From VBAU01 sp036005185 (GTDB lineage: Bacteria; Bacteroidota; Bacteroidia; Chitinophagales; Chitinophagaceae), in assembly GCA_036005185.1 (NCBI GenBank), contig DASYQS010000039.1, forward strand, positions 124,001 through 188,000: 64,000 nt of DNA, in the 5' to 3' direction. This document shows, in pieces, positions 17,515 to 25,073 of the stretch. The translations under genes and the position numbers were made by a program. How positions within the stretch are numbered: position 1 is the stretch's first letter; each line of letters opens with the position of its first letter. The notes under the pieces are model-generated. The model saw only the letters and a program-made list of their open reading frames with translations. It was not told the DNA's origin and did not search any database.

Positions 17515-17947
17515 TTAAAATGATGAAAGTAGGGTTTTAACTTTGGTTTTTATTAAATCTCTCACTTCCCTAAAATCACTTTCATTCATTTCCTTCGGAT
17601 CTGGGATATCCCAATCAATAAATTTTTTAGCTGGCATCCATGGGCAGGCATCCCCGTATCCCATTGTTGTTACCACATCGAAGGGGGGCAAACTGTTTTA
17701 TATCTTCCAATGATTTGGAATGATGGGTATTCAAATCATATCCCAACTCCTTCATTGCAGCAATAGCTTTTGGATTTATTTTACCTGAGGGGTTTGAGCC
17801 GGCACTATATGCATCAACTCCCTCTCCAAGTATTTTTGCAAAAGCCTCGGCCATTTGGGACCGGTTGCTATTCTCAATACAAACAAAGAGGATTTTCTTT
17901 TTTTGGCTATTCCCCGAAGAGACATTATCGTCAAAAGCCTTTTTCAT
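17515..17947 (-). pseudogene. arsC: arsC, LMW-phosphatase-type arsenate reductase, frameshifted
   Basis: The N-terminal part has the low-molecular-weight phosphatase loop VCIENSNRSQMAEAFA and GVDAYSAGSNPSGKINPKAI, marking a thioredoxin-dependent-type arsenate reductase that makes arsenite from arsenate. After SLEDIKQFAP the frame is broken and stops at 17627. Reading six C as five (17684-17691 area; GGGGGG on the plus strand) restores PFDVVTTMGYGDACPW, then IDWDIPDPKEM and a normal end at 17515, the expected family C-terminus. One extra base in a homopolymer could be a sequencing error, a phase-variable tract or a real mutation. The start at 17947 overlaps the arsN2 stop as ATGA, so the genes are translationally coupled; the ATG at 17986 lies inside arsN2. 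Confidence 0.85.
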
Positions 17948-18390
17948 GTTAAGATTTTTCTCATCACGGTTGCCGAGGATGGGCAAAGAGAGGTAAATTC
18001 AGATGTGTGTTTTATGGATAAAGGAGCCTCTTCACGATTAATCACTTCATATCCTTCATTAATAAAAAAAGTTTTTGCTGTGGTTGTGAGCAGATACAAA
18101 CAATCAACTCCTCGCTGTTTCGAAATTTTCTCCAGCTCACGGCTTATAATTTTGCCCAACCCCTTTCTTTGTAAATCTTTTCTTACACTCACACTGCGCA
18201 ATAAAGCACAATTGCCGAAAAATTCAAGACCACCAGTTCCCACAATTTCATCGTTCTGAAAAATCGCAAAAAGCTCTTTGCTTTCATCAAGATCACTTAC
18301 GGGCAGGTCATTTTCTTGCAATAAATCGATTATAGCCTGCCTTAGGCTATTGTTTGCAGAGATAAGTTTATATTCTGAACTAGTGTTCAT
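17944..18390 (-). CDS. arsN2: Arsenic-resistance GNAT acetyltransferase ArsN2
   Basis: This 148-residue GNAT protein has the acetyl-CoA pyrophosphate loop RKDLQRKGLGKIISREL (about 73-89). It also has the ArsN2 hallmarks LLTTTAKTFFINEGYEVINREEAP and the C-terminal TSEFTSLCPSSATVMRKIL, here split as TSEFTSLCPSSA. ArsN2 proteins are associated with ars operons; the related ArsN1 acetylates arsinothricin, but the substrate of ArsN2 is less clear. The gene starts 11 bases after a terminator hairpin and its TGA overlaps the arsC ATG. Context with ArsR and ArsC supports the call. No arsenite pump (ArsB or Acr3) is adjacent. Confidence 0.88.
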   Translation of the reverse strand: MNTSSEYKLISANNSLRQAIIDLLQENDLPVSDLDESKELFAIFQNDEIVGTGGLEFFGNCALLRSVSVRKDLQRKGLGKIISRELEKISKQRGVDCLYLLTTTAKTFFINEGYEVINREEAPLSIKHTSEFTSLCPSSATVMRKILT

Positions 18391-18400
18391 TGTACAAATT

Positions 18401-18439
18401 TAAAAAGAGGTTTGTGCTGATTGTTCAGACAAACCTCTT
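18401..18439 (-). terminator. Hairpin/terminator between the Cys-rich ORF and arsN2
   Basis: The arms AAGAGGTTTGT (18405-18415) and ACAAACCTCTT (18429-18439) are perfectly complementary. An inner CTGA/TCAG pair and a four-base loop extend the stem. Read on the minus strand the stem is followed by CTTTTTAAATTT, as for an intrinsic terminator. It sits 7 bases after the stop of the Cys-rich ORF and 11 before the arsN2 start, so it could be an attenuator controlling arsN2-arsC. Confidence 0.75.
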
Positions 18440-18446
18440 GATTTTT

Positions 18447-18530
18447 TTAGCAGCAGCCCCAATCGGTTATGCCGCCGCAACATCCGCTGTCGCCACCGCA
18501 ACAGCCAGGATCGTTTTGATTTGTGTTCAT
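18447..18530 (-). CDS. Cysteine-rich 27-residue microprotein in the ars cluster
   Basis: An ATG at 18530 opens 27 codons ending in TAA at 18447: MNTNQNDPG, then CCGGDSG, CCGG, ITDWG and a terminal CC. Six of the 27 residues are Cys, arranged as three CC pairs separated by Gly-rich spacers, and the last pair is the C-terminus. No family is recognised. Vicinal Cys pairs are the classic ligands for trivalent arsenic and soft metals, so binding of As(III) or Cu/Zn is a reasonable inference. The ORF lies 96 bases downstream of arsR on the same strand and ends just before a terminator hairpin. It may be a functional metallopeptide, a leader peptide, or both. It is too short for standard gene callers. 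Confidence 0.6.
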   Translation of the reverse strand: MNTNQNDPGCCGGDSGCCGGITDWGCC

Positions 18531-18626
18531 GGCTTTACTATTTGCCTCCAACTGCCTTTGGCGAAGTCGAAGAGATTAAAAATTAATATACCTCGTTTAA
18601 TATTATTCTTAATATTTTTTATGTGC

Positions 18627-18959
18627 TCAACAACATTTAGCATTTACTTCTTTTAGCTTTTCGAATAGTGAATTAAAATCACCATTGAATTTTTCGAATG
18701 CTTTCCAATTAATACAATAACAGCTCTTTGGCCCATCTGTTTCACCAGTAATAAGGCCTGCATTTTTTAATTCCTTTAAATGCTGGCTCACCGTACTTTG
18801 TGCCAATGGCAGCACCTCCACTATTTCATTACAAATACATTCATTCTTTTTTGCCAGCACCTGTAAAATGGCAATGCGTGCCGGATGGCTGATCGCTTTG
18901 GCGAATGCGGCTAGCGATTGCTCTTTTATACCAAACTCTTCTTTTTTATGAAATGCCAT
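18627..18959 (-). CDS. arsR: ArsR-family As(III)-responsive repressor
   Basis: This 110-residue winged-helix repressor has the type I ArsR metalloid site NECICNEI (about 43-50, CxC in the DNA-recognition region), followed by the helix-turn-helix LAQSTVSQHLKELKNAGLI. Additional Cys occur in KSCYCINW (87-94), and the chain ends in CC. Three-coordinate As(III) binding by such Cys is known to release ArsR from DNA. The C-terminal CC echoes the three CC pairs of the microprotein encoded just downstream. It is the first gene of the cluster, about 100 bases downstream of a good promoter overlapped by a palindromic site. Confidence 0.92.
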   Translation of the reverse strand: MAFHKKEEFGIKEQSLAAFAKAISHPARIAILQVLAKKNECICNEIVEVLPLAQSTVSQHLKELKNAGLITGETDGPKSCYCINWKAFEKFNGDFNSLFEKLKEVNAKCC

Positions 18960-19058
18960 CTGTTTAAAAATTCAACTAATAATCACAAGACCAAATAAAT
19001 TAAAAACCAAAAGGAGCAAATTGAAATTTGTGATATGGTCTTACAATTTATTCATCTA

Positions 19059-19097
19059 TTATCGCAAATATACGATGATAAGATTTGCTTTGCCAAA
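19059..19097 (-). promoter_or_regulatory. ars promoter with overlapping ArsR-type operator
   Basis: On the minus strand there is a perfect Bacteroidota -7 box TATATTTG (19065-19072), and 21 bases upstream a TTTG -33 box (19094-19097). The -7 box is embedded in an imperfect palindrome at 19059-19080 (TTATCG...CGATGATA), the right shape for an ArsR dimer. Repressor binding would occlude the promoter. The 5' leader to the arsR ATG is about 100 bases and contains AAGACCA/TGGTCTT complementarity. Confidence 0.7.
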
Positions 19098-19122
19098 TAA
19101 TTTTATAGAAAAAATAAAATTG

Positions 19123-20025
19123 TCATGCAGCCGATGTTTTCCGCTTTACGAGAGAGATAATAATGCCACTAAGAATGATACAGCAAATGCCAGCCCACGA
19201 AATGATATCCGGGAAGGCATCGCCTAAGATCATGCCTATAAAAACAGAAAATATAATGTTGGAATAGCCAAATGCAGAAACAATACCCGCCTTATCGGCA
19301 CCATAAGCTTTTGTTACGAAATACTGTCCAAATAAAGCGGCAAGACCAAGCCATAAAATATAGATCCATTCAACACCTTGAGGCCACTTCCATTGTATAA
19401 AGAAGAAATCATCATATGGAATACGGCCTAGCTGCCCTGTGATCATAAATATCGAAGGGATCAATACACCGGTAAAGATGAAAGAAGAAACAATTACCCG
19501 TGAATCGTAATACGGAGCTAGTTTGCCTAGCGTGATATAAGCAATGGCAGAAACAATTCCAGAGAGCAAACCAACAGCATGATAATACCACGGATAATGC
19601 ATGCTAGGTTTATAAACCAGCAACATTCCGGCGAAGCCAAGAATCACAGCAATCAGAACAATACGTCCATGATATTCTTTAAAAAGCAAAAAAGAAAACA
19701 AGGCAATAAAAATGGCCGAAGTAAGATTGTATGTCATTGCTGTGCTTAGCGGCAGATGTAAAATGCAGTACAATAACGTGTATAGGGCAACAGTGCCCAT
19801 AACCCCTCTGAAAATAAGCCAATGAAATTTTCCCCCTTTATTAATAGGTGGTTTGATAATAAATGCGGCAGTTAAACCTGCTACCCCAACTAAATTGCGA
19901 AAGAACACAAGCTGGCCGGCATTAAAACTTCCTTTTAATAGTTTTGCCGAGCCACCCATGAGCGAAAAGCCAAGTGCGGCCAGAAGCATGTAAAAAATTC
20001 CTTTATAGCGTGGGTTGATTGACAT
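19123..20025 (-). CDS. DMT-family (EamA) transporter
   Basis: The 300-residue protein has ten predicted transmembrane helices in two EamA repeats (about 8-140 and 150-292). Family-typical positions include the N-terminal GIFYMLLAALGFSLMGGSAKLL and the end-of-repeat FKEYHGRIVLIAVILGFAGMLLV. DMT carriers export amino acids, nucleosides or other metabolites; nothing here fixes the substrate. The last gene before it on the same strand is the GNAT enzyme, 9 bases upstream, so it lies at the end of an aminotransferase-GNAT-transporter operon. That arrangement would suit amino-acid or amine metabolism, but this is inference. Confidence 0.85.
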   Translation of the reverse strand: MSINPRYKGIFYMLLAALGFSLMGGSAKLLKGSFNAGQLVFFRNLVGVAGLTAAFIIKPPINKGGKFHWLIFRGVMGTVALYTLLYCILHLPLSTAMTYNLTSAIFIALFSFLLFKEYHGRIVLIAVILGFAGMLLVYKPSMHYPWYYHAVGLLSGIVSAIAYITLGKLAPYYDSRVIVSSFIFTGVLIPSIFMITGQLGRIPYDDFFFIQWKWPQGVEWIYILWLGLAALFGQYFVTKAYGADKAGIVSAFGYSNIIFSVFIGMILGDAFPDIISWAGICCIILSGIIISLVKRKTSAA

Positions 20026-20034
20026 TTTTTGTGA

Positions 20035-20574
20035 TTACAGCCATTTCATTAATATGATCATGCCGCGAAACTCTGTTTTCATTTGTTGAAAATCGAGATG
20101 AAAACTGCCGCAGGATTCGAAATTTAATTTTTTATAGAAGGAAACAGCATCACTGCTATCCATTGCCTTTAGCCAGATAATTTCTTTTTTTAACCTTCTT
20201 GCATAATCAAAACAAAATTTCATCGCCTGGCGACCATATCCCTTACCCGTTGCAGCTTTTATTAAATAAATGCGTTCTAGCTCAATACAATTATACTGAC
20301 TATAACCATTCAGAGGCTGATCAATGTTTAGTTTCAAGAAACCAACAGGCTTTTCTTTCTCATTCAAAAGAAAAAAAGCATGGTTTCGATTTTTCAATTG
20401 TTTTTTGAAGACCGAGGGACTGAATGAATGATTGATATACCAATCTCCGCCATCGTGCCAGAGATATAAGTAGAAATCCTTGTAGGAGCGAATGGCTATA
20501 TCCGAAAGTCTTTTTTCGTCTTCGGGCTTGCATGCAATTATCTCCAAAAGTGTGGCTGCTGAATCCTGATTCAT
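20035..20574 (-). CDS. GNAT-family N-acetyltransferase
   Basis: The 179-residue protein shows GNAT motif A: ELERIYLIKAATGKGYGRQAMKFC (about 108-131) with the acetyl-CoA loop ATGKGYGRQ, followed by motif B (WLKAMDSSDAVSFYKKLNFESCGSF). The N-terminal FYLYLWHDGGDWYINHSF region suggests a relative of the PaiA/spermidine-type acetyltransferases, but the substrate is unproven. Its first four bases overlap the end of the upstream aminotransferase gene (20571-20574), indicating translational coupling. Confidence 0.88.
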   Translation of the reverse strand: MNQDSAATLLEIIACKPEDEKRLSDIAIRSYKDFYLYLWHDGGDWYINHSFSPSVFKKQLKNRNHAFFLLNEKEKPVGFLKLNIDQPLNGYSQYNCIELERIYLIKAATGKGYGRQAMKFCFDYARRLKKEIIWLKAMDSSDAVSFYKKLNFESCGSFHLDFQQMKTEFRGMIILMKWL

Positions 20575-21716
20575 ATAATAAGAGCGAGTTTTTCCACTGC
20601 AGCCTCCAGTGTTTCATTTTTTTTGGCAAAACAAAAGCGAACGACTTTATTATCCGTTTCTGCTTGATAAAAGACAGAAACAGGAATAGTGGTTACCCCA
20701 TATTCTTTTGTAATGCGAATTGAAAAATCTTTATCGCTTTCATCACTGATGCGGTCGTAGCTGGCACATATAAAATAACTGCCTTTGCTGTCCAGCAAAT
20801 TGAATTTGGTATTCCGCATCAGGGTAATAAAATAATCTCTTTTTTGCTGCATAAACGAAGGCAGAGACAAATAGGAGTCTTTATTCAATAAAAACTTTGA
20901 CAACGCTACCTGTGAGGGTGTATGGCAAGAAAAGCAATTGAATTGATGAACTTTTCTGAATTCTTTCATTAGATCCGACGACGAAACACAATAGCCCAAT
21001 TTCCAGCCGGTGCAATGATAGACCTTTCCAAAAGAAAAACAAACAAAGCTTCGCTCCAACAGATCGAGGTAGCGTAAAATGGATTGATGAGGAATGTTAT
21101 CAAAAATGAGATGCTCATATACTTCATCGCTACAGATAAAAATATTTGTCCCTTTCACAATTGAGCGAAGTTCATTTATGTCTTCTTCTAACAAAACGGA
21201 GCCGGTAGGATTATGCGGCGAGTTGAGCATGATCATTTTTGTTTTTGGAGAAATTTTTTGCTTCACTTCGGTCCAATCAATTTTATACTCAGGAAATTTG
21301 AGATCGATTAAAACCGGGATGGCCCCATTTACCTCTACATTAGGAATATAACTGTCATACGCTGGTTCAAAGATGATCACTTCGTCACCAGGTTGCAATA
21401 CGGTTGTAAGGGCGGTATAAATGGCATAAGTACCGCCGGGTGTAATGGTTATTTGTGTATCAGCTCGAACCGAAGTCTTATATAGACCCTCAATCTTTTC
21501 AGCCAATGCCTCGCGCAAAGGCATATAACCCTGCATAGGAACATATTGATTAAAACCCGTTTTCATGGCCTCAGTTACAAGTGAAACCAAATCTTCACTC
21601 ATAGGATAATCTGGAAAACCCTGGCCAAGATTGACAGCATTATGTTGTGTTGCTAAAGCACTCATTACAGTAAAAATCGTAGTGCCTACATCAGGAAGTT
21701 TTGAATGAATATGCAA
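20571..21716 (-). CDS. Methionine aminotransferase (YbdL-like class I/II)
   Basis: The 381-residue fold-type I PLP enzyme has the YbdL/kynurenine-aminotransferase signature NLGQGFPDYP (29-38). It continues with ITPGGTYAIYTA (90-101), LNSPHNPTG (164-172), the SDEVYEHLIFD block (196-206), and the PLP-binding Lys231 in CFSFGKVYHCTGWKLGYC. YbdL-type enzymes transaminate 2-oxo-4-methylthiobutanoate to methionine and accept aromatic amino acids, so a role in methionine salvage is likely. It heads an operon with the overlapping GNAT gene and the DMT transporter. Confidence 0.88.
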   Translation of the reverse strand: MHIHSKLPDVGTTIFTVMSALATQHNAVNLGQGFPDYPMSEDLVSLVTEAMKTGFNQYVPMQGYMPLREALAEKIEGLYKTSVRADTQITITPGGTYAIYTALTTVLQPGDEVIIFEPAYDSYIPNVEVNGAIPVLIDLKFPEYKIDWTEVKQKISPKTKMIMLNSPHNPTGSVLLEEDINELRSIVKGTNIFICSDEVYEHLIFDNIPHQSILRYLDLLERSFVCFSFGKVYHCTGWKLGYCVSSSDLMKEFRKVHQFNCFSCHTPSQVALSKFLLNKDSYLSLPSFMQQKRDYFITLMRNTKFNLLDSKGSYFICASYDRISDESDKDFSIRITKEYGVTTIPVSVFYQAETDNKVVRFCFAKKNETLEAAVEKLALII

Positions 21717-21820
21717 TTTGAATTTTTTAAAACAATAAAATTAAAGATAAATACTCCGTGTAACCATTTATTTAAGCCGGCTATTCCCTTCTAAAAGAAT
21801 TTATATTTTTACGTAACCAT

Positions 21821-22312
21821 TTGTTGAAATTGAAAAAACTTTTTACCATTATCATTTTGATACTTTTAATTGCCTGTAAGAAAGAAAAAGAATATTGCTG
21901 GCAGGTATATGATATGTTAGGAAATAGCATGGGAGTAGTATGTGAAAAAACGGAATCTGAGATCAAGGATGCTTACGGGCCTTTTTATGACAAAGCCGAT
22001 GTGACTAAGTTTTGTTGGAAATTTTTAAATACAAACGGAACGACAGGCTATGTAGAGAACTTAACTGAAAAAATGGCCTCTTACTGGCTCAGCAGTGCAA
22101 CTAATTTAGAAAAAGTTGTTTGCGGCTATTGTCAAACTTGGTACACAAGAGAAAAAGACGTATTAAAATCAACGGGTCAGTATTCTTATCAGCCAATAAA
22201 AACTCAGCAATATTGTGGGGACACATGTGCTACTATTTACACCGGCCGTCTCATTATTTTAAGAGAAACGCCGGACTCAATTATTTACCATGAGTTTTTA
22301 GAAAAAAAATAA
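21821..22312 (+). CDS. Small Cys-containing lipoprotein of unknown function
   Basis: This 163-residue product begins with a hydrophobic signal and a lipobox (LLIAC, Cys about residue 19). No ATG exists upstream in frame, so a TTG at 21821, 21824 or 21830 must be the start. The mature part has at least seven more Cys in pairs (YCWQ, VVCEK, KFCWKF, VVCGYCQTWY, YCGDTC), suggesting disulfides in the periplasm. I do not recognise a family. It stands alone between divergent and convergent neighbours. Confidence 0.7.
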   Translation: MLKLKKLFTIIILILLIACKKEKEYCWQVYDMLGNSMGVVCEKTESEIKDAYGPFYDKADVTKFCWKFLNTNGTTGYVENLTEKMASYWLSSATNLEKVVCGYCQTWYTREKDVLKSTGQYSYQPIKTQQYCGDTCATIYTGRLIILRETPDSIIYHEFLEKK

Positions 22313-22333
22313 ATTAAAGCACACTTGTCATTT

Positions 22334-22663
22334 TCATTTAGACAATTTCGGGCTTACCAATTTGTACGAATGATCGATCCATTCTCTCAATTGTTTCACA
22401 GAAACAGAACCATCAACAATAACCGTATTCCAGTGTTTTTTGTTCATGTGATAGCCGGGCAGCACGCAAGCATATTGCTCTCTTAATTCGATGGCTAGAT
22501 CAGGATCACATTTTACATTGAAACTTAGCCGCTCTTCGTTAAGCCCTGTTATCAGAAATATTTTGCCATTTACTTTATAAACCAATGTATCCGGACCAAA
22601 AGGAAGCGTTTCTTCAGCACCCGGCTTTGATAAACAGTATTCTCTTAGACTTTCAATATCCAC
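22334..22663 (-). CDS. MmcQ/YjbR-family protein
   Basis: The 109-residue protein has the full YjbR/MmcQ pattern: MDIESLREYCLSKPGAEETLPF at the start, VYKVNGKIFLI (28-38), SFNVKCDPDLAIELREQY (47-64), GYHMNKKHWNTV (70-81) and VKQLREWIDHSYKLV. These proteins have a CyaY-like double-wing fold once called DNA-binding; their role remains poorly defined. It lies 12 bases downstream of the RidA-like gene and is probably co-transcribed with it. Confidence 0.92.
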   Translation of the reverse strand: MDIESLREYCLSKPGAEETLPFGPDTLVYKVNGKIFLITGLNEERLSFNVKCDPDLAIELREQYACVLPGYHMNKKHWNTVIVDGSVSVKQLREWIDHSYKLVSPKLSK

Positions 22664-22675
22664 TTTGCTTTTTTA

Positions 22676-23083
22676 TCACTCCTCATTATGGGGCAGGGTT
22701 ATAATAATGGCCGTAGCCTCGATCTCTATTAAATACTCGGGTTCTATCAGCGCCTTTACTTCTATCATTGTATTACAGGGTTTAATTTCTTTAAAATATT
22801 CACTGTGCGCTTTTCCATATTCCTGCCATCTTGATATATCGGTTACAAACATTCGCACTCTTATTACATCTTTCATCGTGGCGCCGGCACGCTTCAGCAC
22901 TGCTTCAATTTTCTGATAGATATATTTGGTTTGTGCGTATGCATCATTGTTACCTACAACCTTGCCATCTTCGCCACTGGCGACCGTACCTGTTACTTCA
23001 ATTATGTTTCCAACTTTCACAGCACGGCTGTATCCAACAATATCTTCCCATTTTGAGCCGGAAGAATAATTTATCCTTTCCAT
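22676..23083 (-). CDS. RidA/YjgF-family protein, catalytic Arg not conserved
   Basis: The 135-residue protein follows the trimeric RidA fold, with AYAQTKYIYQKIEAVLKRAGA (49-69), DVIRVRMFVTDI (72-83) and a C-terminal IEVKALIEPEYLIEIEATAII. True RidA enamine/imine deaminases carry an Arg in VARLP in this last block; here the aligned residues are VKALI, with Ala at the Arg position. That places it among the Rid subgroups of unproven activity. It precedes the YjbR gene by 12 bases. Confidence 0.88.
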   Translation of the reverse strand: MERINYSSGSKWEDIVGYSRAVKVGNIIEVTGTVASGEDGKVVGNNDAYAQTKYIYQKIEAVLKRAGATMKDVIRVRMFVTDISRWQEYGKAHSEYFKEIKPCNTMIEVKALIEPEYLIEIEATAIIITLPHNEE

Positions 23084-23117
23084 AAAAGAGTTTAAAATCA
23101 GTAGAGGTAAATATTTT

Positions 23118-23837
23118 TTAGCTTTTAATTTCTATGCTCTGCGGGTTGATCAATGATTCGCCATTCATTCTCAAGAATATTTGAGCAACAGTAACCACAT
23201 CCTTTTGACAATAAGTAACAATGCGATCAAGGTTTTTTTCTTTCCAATACACCTCATGCACTTTGCTGCCATCAATATCATCTTTAGGCGTATCAATACC
23301 TAGGGTATAAGCAAGCAAGTTCAAAGAAGTATAACTTTTATAATCTCCGAACTTCCATAGCTCAAGAGTATCTAAATGAGGAACATCCCAGGGTTTTTTG
23401 CCTTGGAGCCTTAAAATTTCAGGGATGGGGAGATGATTTACAATTAGTCTGCGGCATAAATAGGGAAAGTCGAATTCTTTTCCATTATGTGCACAGAGGC
23501 ATTTGTTTCCATCGGCACACCATTTATTCAACATTTCAGAAAACTGATGTAAAATCAATTTCTCATCATGCCCGCAAAAAGATTTGATCAAAATTTTTTT
23601 TTCTTCACCTGTACCCTGAATTACTCCACAGCTAATACAAATGATTTTTCCGAACTCAGCATAAATACCAGCACGGGAATAAATGCTTTGTGTTGTTTCA
23701 TTTTCTTTATTGCGGATGAGATAAGACGCTTTTGTATCCCACAAAGATTTCCATTCTTCGGGAAGGTTTTCATGCCCATCATGCTGAGGCACAGTTTCAA
23801 TATCTAAAAAAAGAATGTTGCTTAATTGAATTGACAT
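23118..23837 (-). CDS. PolB-exonuclease-like 3'-5' exonuclease
   Basis: The 239-residue protein belongs to the DEDDy-type predicted exonucleases related to the proofreading domain of DNA polymerase B. Exo I is FLDIETVP with Asp12 and Glu14, exo II is CLCAHNGKEFDFPYLCRR in the middle, and exo III is YCQKDVVTVAQIFLR near the C-terminus. It carries no polymerase domain. The family probably takes part in DNA or RNA end processing; the substrate is unknown. The gene is monocistronic or loosely grouped with the ManC-like gene upstream. Confidence 0.85.
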   Translation of the reverse strand: MSIQLSNILFLDIETVPQHDGHENLPEEWKSLWDTKASYLIRNKENETTQSIYSRAGIYAEFGKIICISCGVIQGTGEEKKILIKSFCGHDEKLILHQFSEMLNKWCADGNKCLCAHNGKEFDFPYLCRRLIVNHLPIPEILRLQGKKPWDVPHLDTLELWKFGDYKSYTSLNLLAYTLGIDTPKDDIDGSKVHEVYWKEKNLDRIVTYCQKDVVTVAQIFLRMNGESLINPQSIEIKS

Positions 23838-23911
23838 AGAATAGAAATGCTAGTTTATATCTACAAGGTAAACAAAACCTATAATTCGCAAATCAGAACA
23901 CCTGCACATCC

Positions 23912-24994
23912 TTAAAGATATTTATCTCCTACGGTTTTCTTTACTTCAGCTATATAATCTTTTATCTCTTGTTCTTTTTCTTTTTTGCAAATAAGCAATA
24001 CATCTTTTGTATCAACTACAATAAAACCTTCAAGGCCCTGTAATACTACTAATTTCGTGTCGGGCACATGTATCATGCTTTTTGCGGCGTCTATCACCAC
24101 CACTTTTTTTCCGGCTATCGCATTATCAAAACTGTCTTTGTCCATATTTTCCCAAGCGCTGTTCCACGTTCCCAAATCGCTCCAGCCAAAAGAGGCCGGA
24201 ATTACATATACATTATCGGCCTTTTCCATAATTCCAAAATCGATAGAAATATTTGAGCACTGCGGATAAATTTCATTAAGGATAGAAGACTCTTCTTCGG
24301 TATTAAATTTATCCTGTTCAGCAGCAAACACTTCATACATCTCCGGCAAATGTTTTTCAAAAGCCGTCAAAATATTTTTCACTTTCCAGAAAAAAATTCC
24401 GGCATTCCATAAAAAATCACCACTCGCAATAAAAGTTTTTGCCAGTTCAAGATTAGGTTTTTCGGTAAATGTTTTTACCTTAAAAATACCGGGAGCTGCT
24501 TCAATTGTATCATGCTGAATATAGCCATAACCGGTATTCGGATAAATAGGCTTGATTCCAAGAGTTACAAAAGCATTTAAATGACCAACAAAATTTAATG
24601 CTTGATGAGTAGTTTTTACAAATTCATCTGCATCTAAGATCAGATTATCTGAGGGGGCAGCAATTAAGCAAGCTTTTGGATCCTTGTTAATTAATTTAAA
24701 AGAAACATAGGCAATGCATGGAGCAGTATTCTTACGGTAAGGCTCACTCAAAATATTCTCCTCTGCCATTTCAGGTAACTGTTTTTTTACCAAGGAGGTA
24801 TATTCGTTTGATGTAACAACATAAATATTCTCAACCGGAACAACCTTGCTGTAGCGTTCAAATGTTTGTTGAATAAGCGTTTTACCAGTTCCAAGAACAT
24901 CCAGAAATTGTTTTGGATAATTTGTACGGCTCATTGGCCAAAAGCGACTTCCAATTCCACCAGCCATAATGGCTACATAATGATGTTTGTTCAT
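23912..24994 (-). CDS. Mannose-1-phosphate guanylyltransferase
   Basis: The 360-residue nucleotidyltransferase starts with the signature IMAGGIGSRFWPMSRTNYPKQF, with GGxGxRxWPxSR and the catalytic PKQF. It also has SEPYRKNTAPCIAYVSF (79-95), FTEKPN for sugar binding, NAGIFFWK and FGWSDLGTW. It makes GDP-mannose from mannose-1-phosphate and GTP for glycans and lipopolysaccharide. It is the short monofunctional type, with no C-terminal phosphomannose isomerase cupin. It lies 79 bases after the KdsD-type isomerase on the same strand, and both feed surface-polysaccharide synthesis. Confidence 0.93.
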   Translation of the reverse strand: MNKHHYVAIMAGGIGSRFWPMSRTNYPKQFLDVLGTGKTLIQQTFERYSKVVPVENIYVVTSNEYTSLVKKQLPEMAEENILSEPYRKNTAPCIAYVSFKLINKDPKACLIAAPSDNLILDADEFVKTTHQALNFVGHLNAFVTLGIKPIYPNTGYGYIQHDTIEAAPGIFKVKTFTEKPNLELAKTFIASGDFLWNAGIFFWKVKNILTAFEKHLPEMYEVFAAEQDKFNTEEESSILNEIYPQCSNISIDFGIMEKADNVYVIPASFGWSDLGTWNSAWENMDKDSFDNAIAGKKVVVIDAAKSMIHVPDTKLVVLQGLEGFIVVDTKDVLLICKKEKEQEIKDYIAEVKKTVGDKYL

Positions 24995-25073
24995 TGAGCT
25001 AAGTTGATAGCTGATAGTAAAAAGCTAACAAAAAATTATGTCAACCCATTAACATATCAGCTTGTTAACAGCA

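Noticed and set aside
18390..18656. 88-codon plus-strand open frame over the ars spacer
   Set aside because: It is antisense to the Cys-rich ORF and the hairpin. Its repetitive Ala/Cys composition comes from the GC-rich CC-GG codons read on the other strand.
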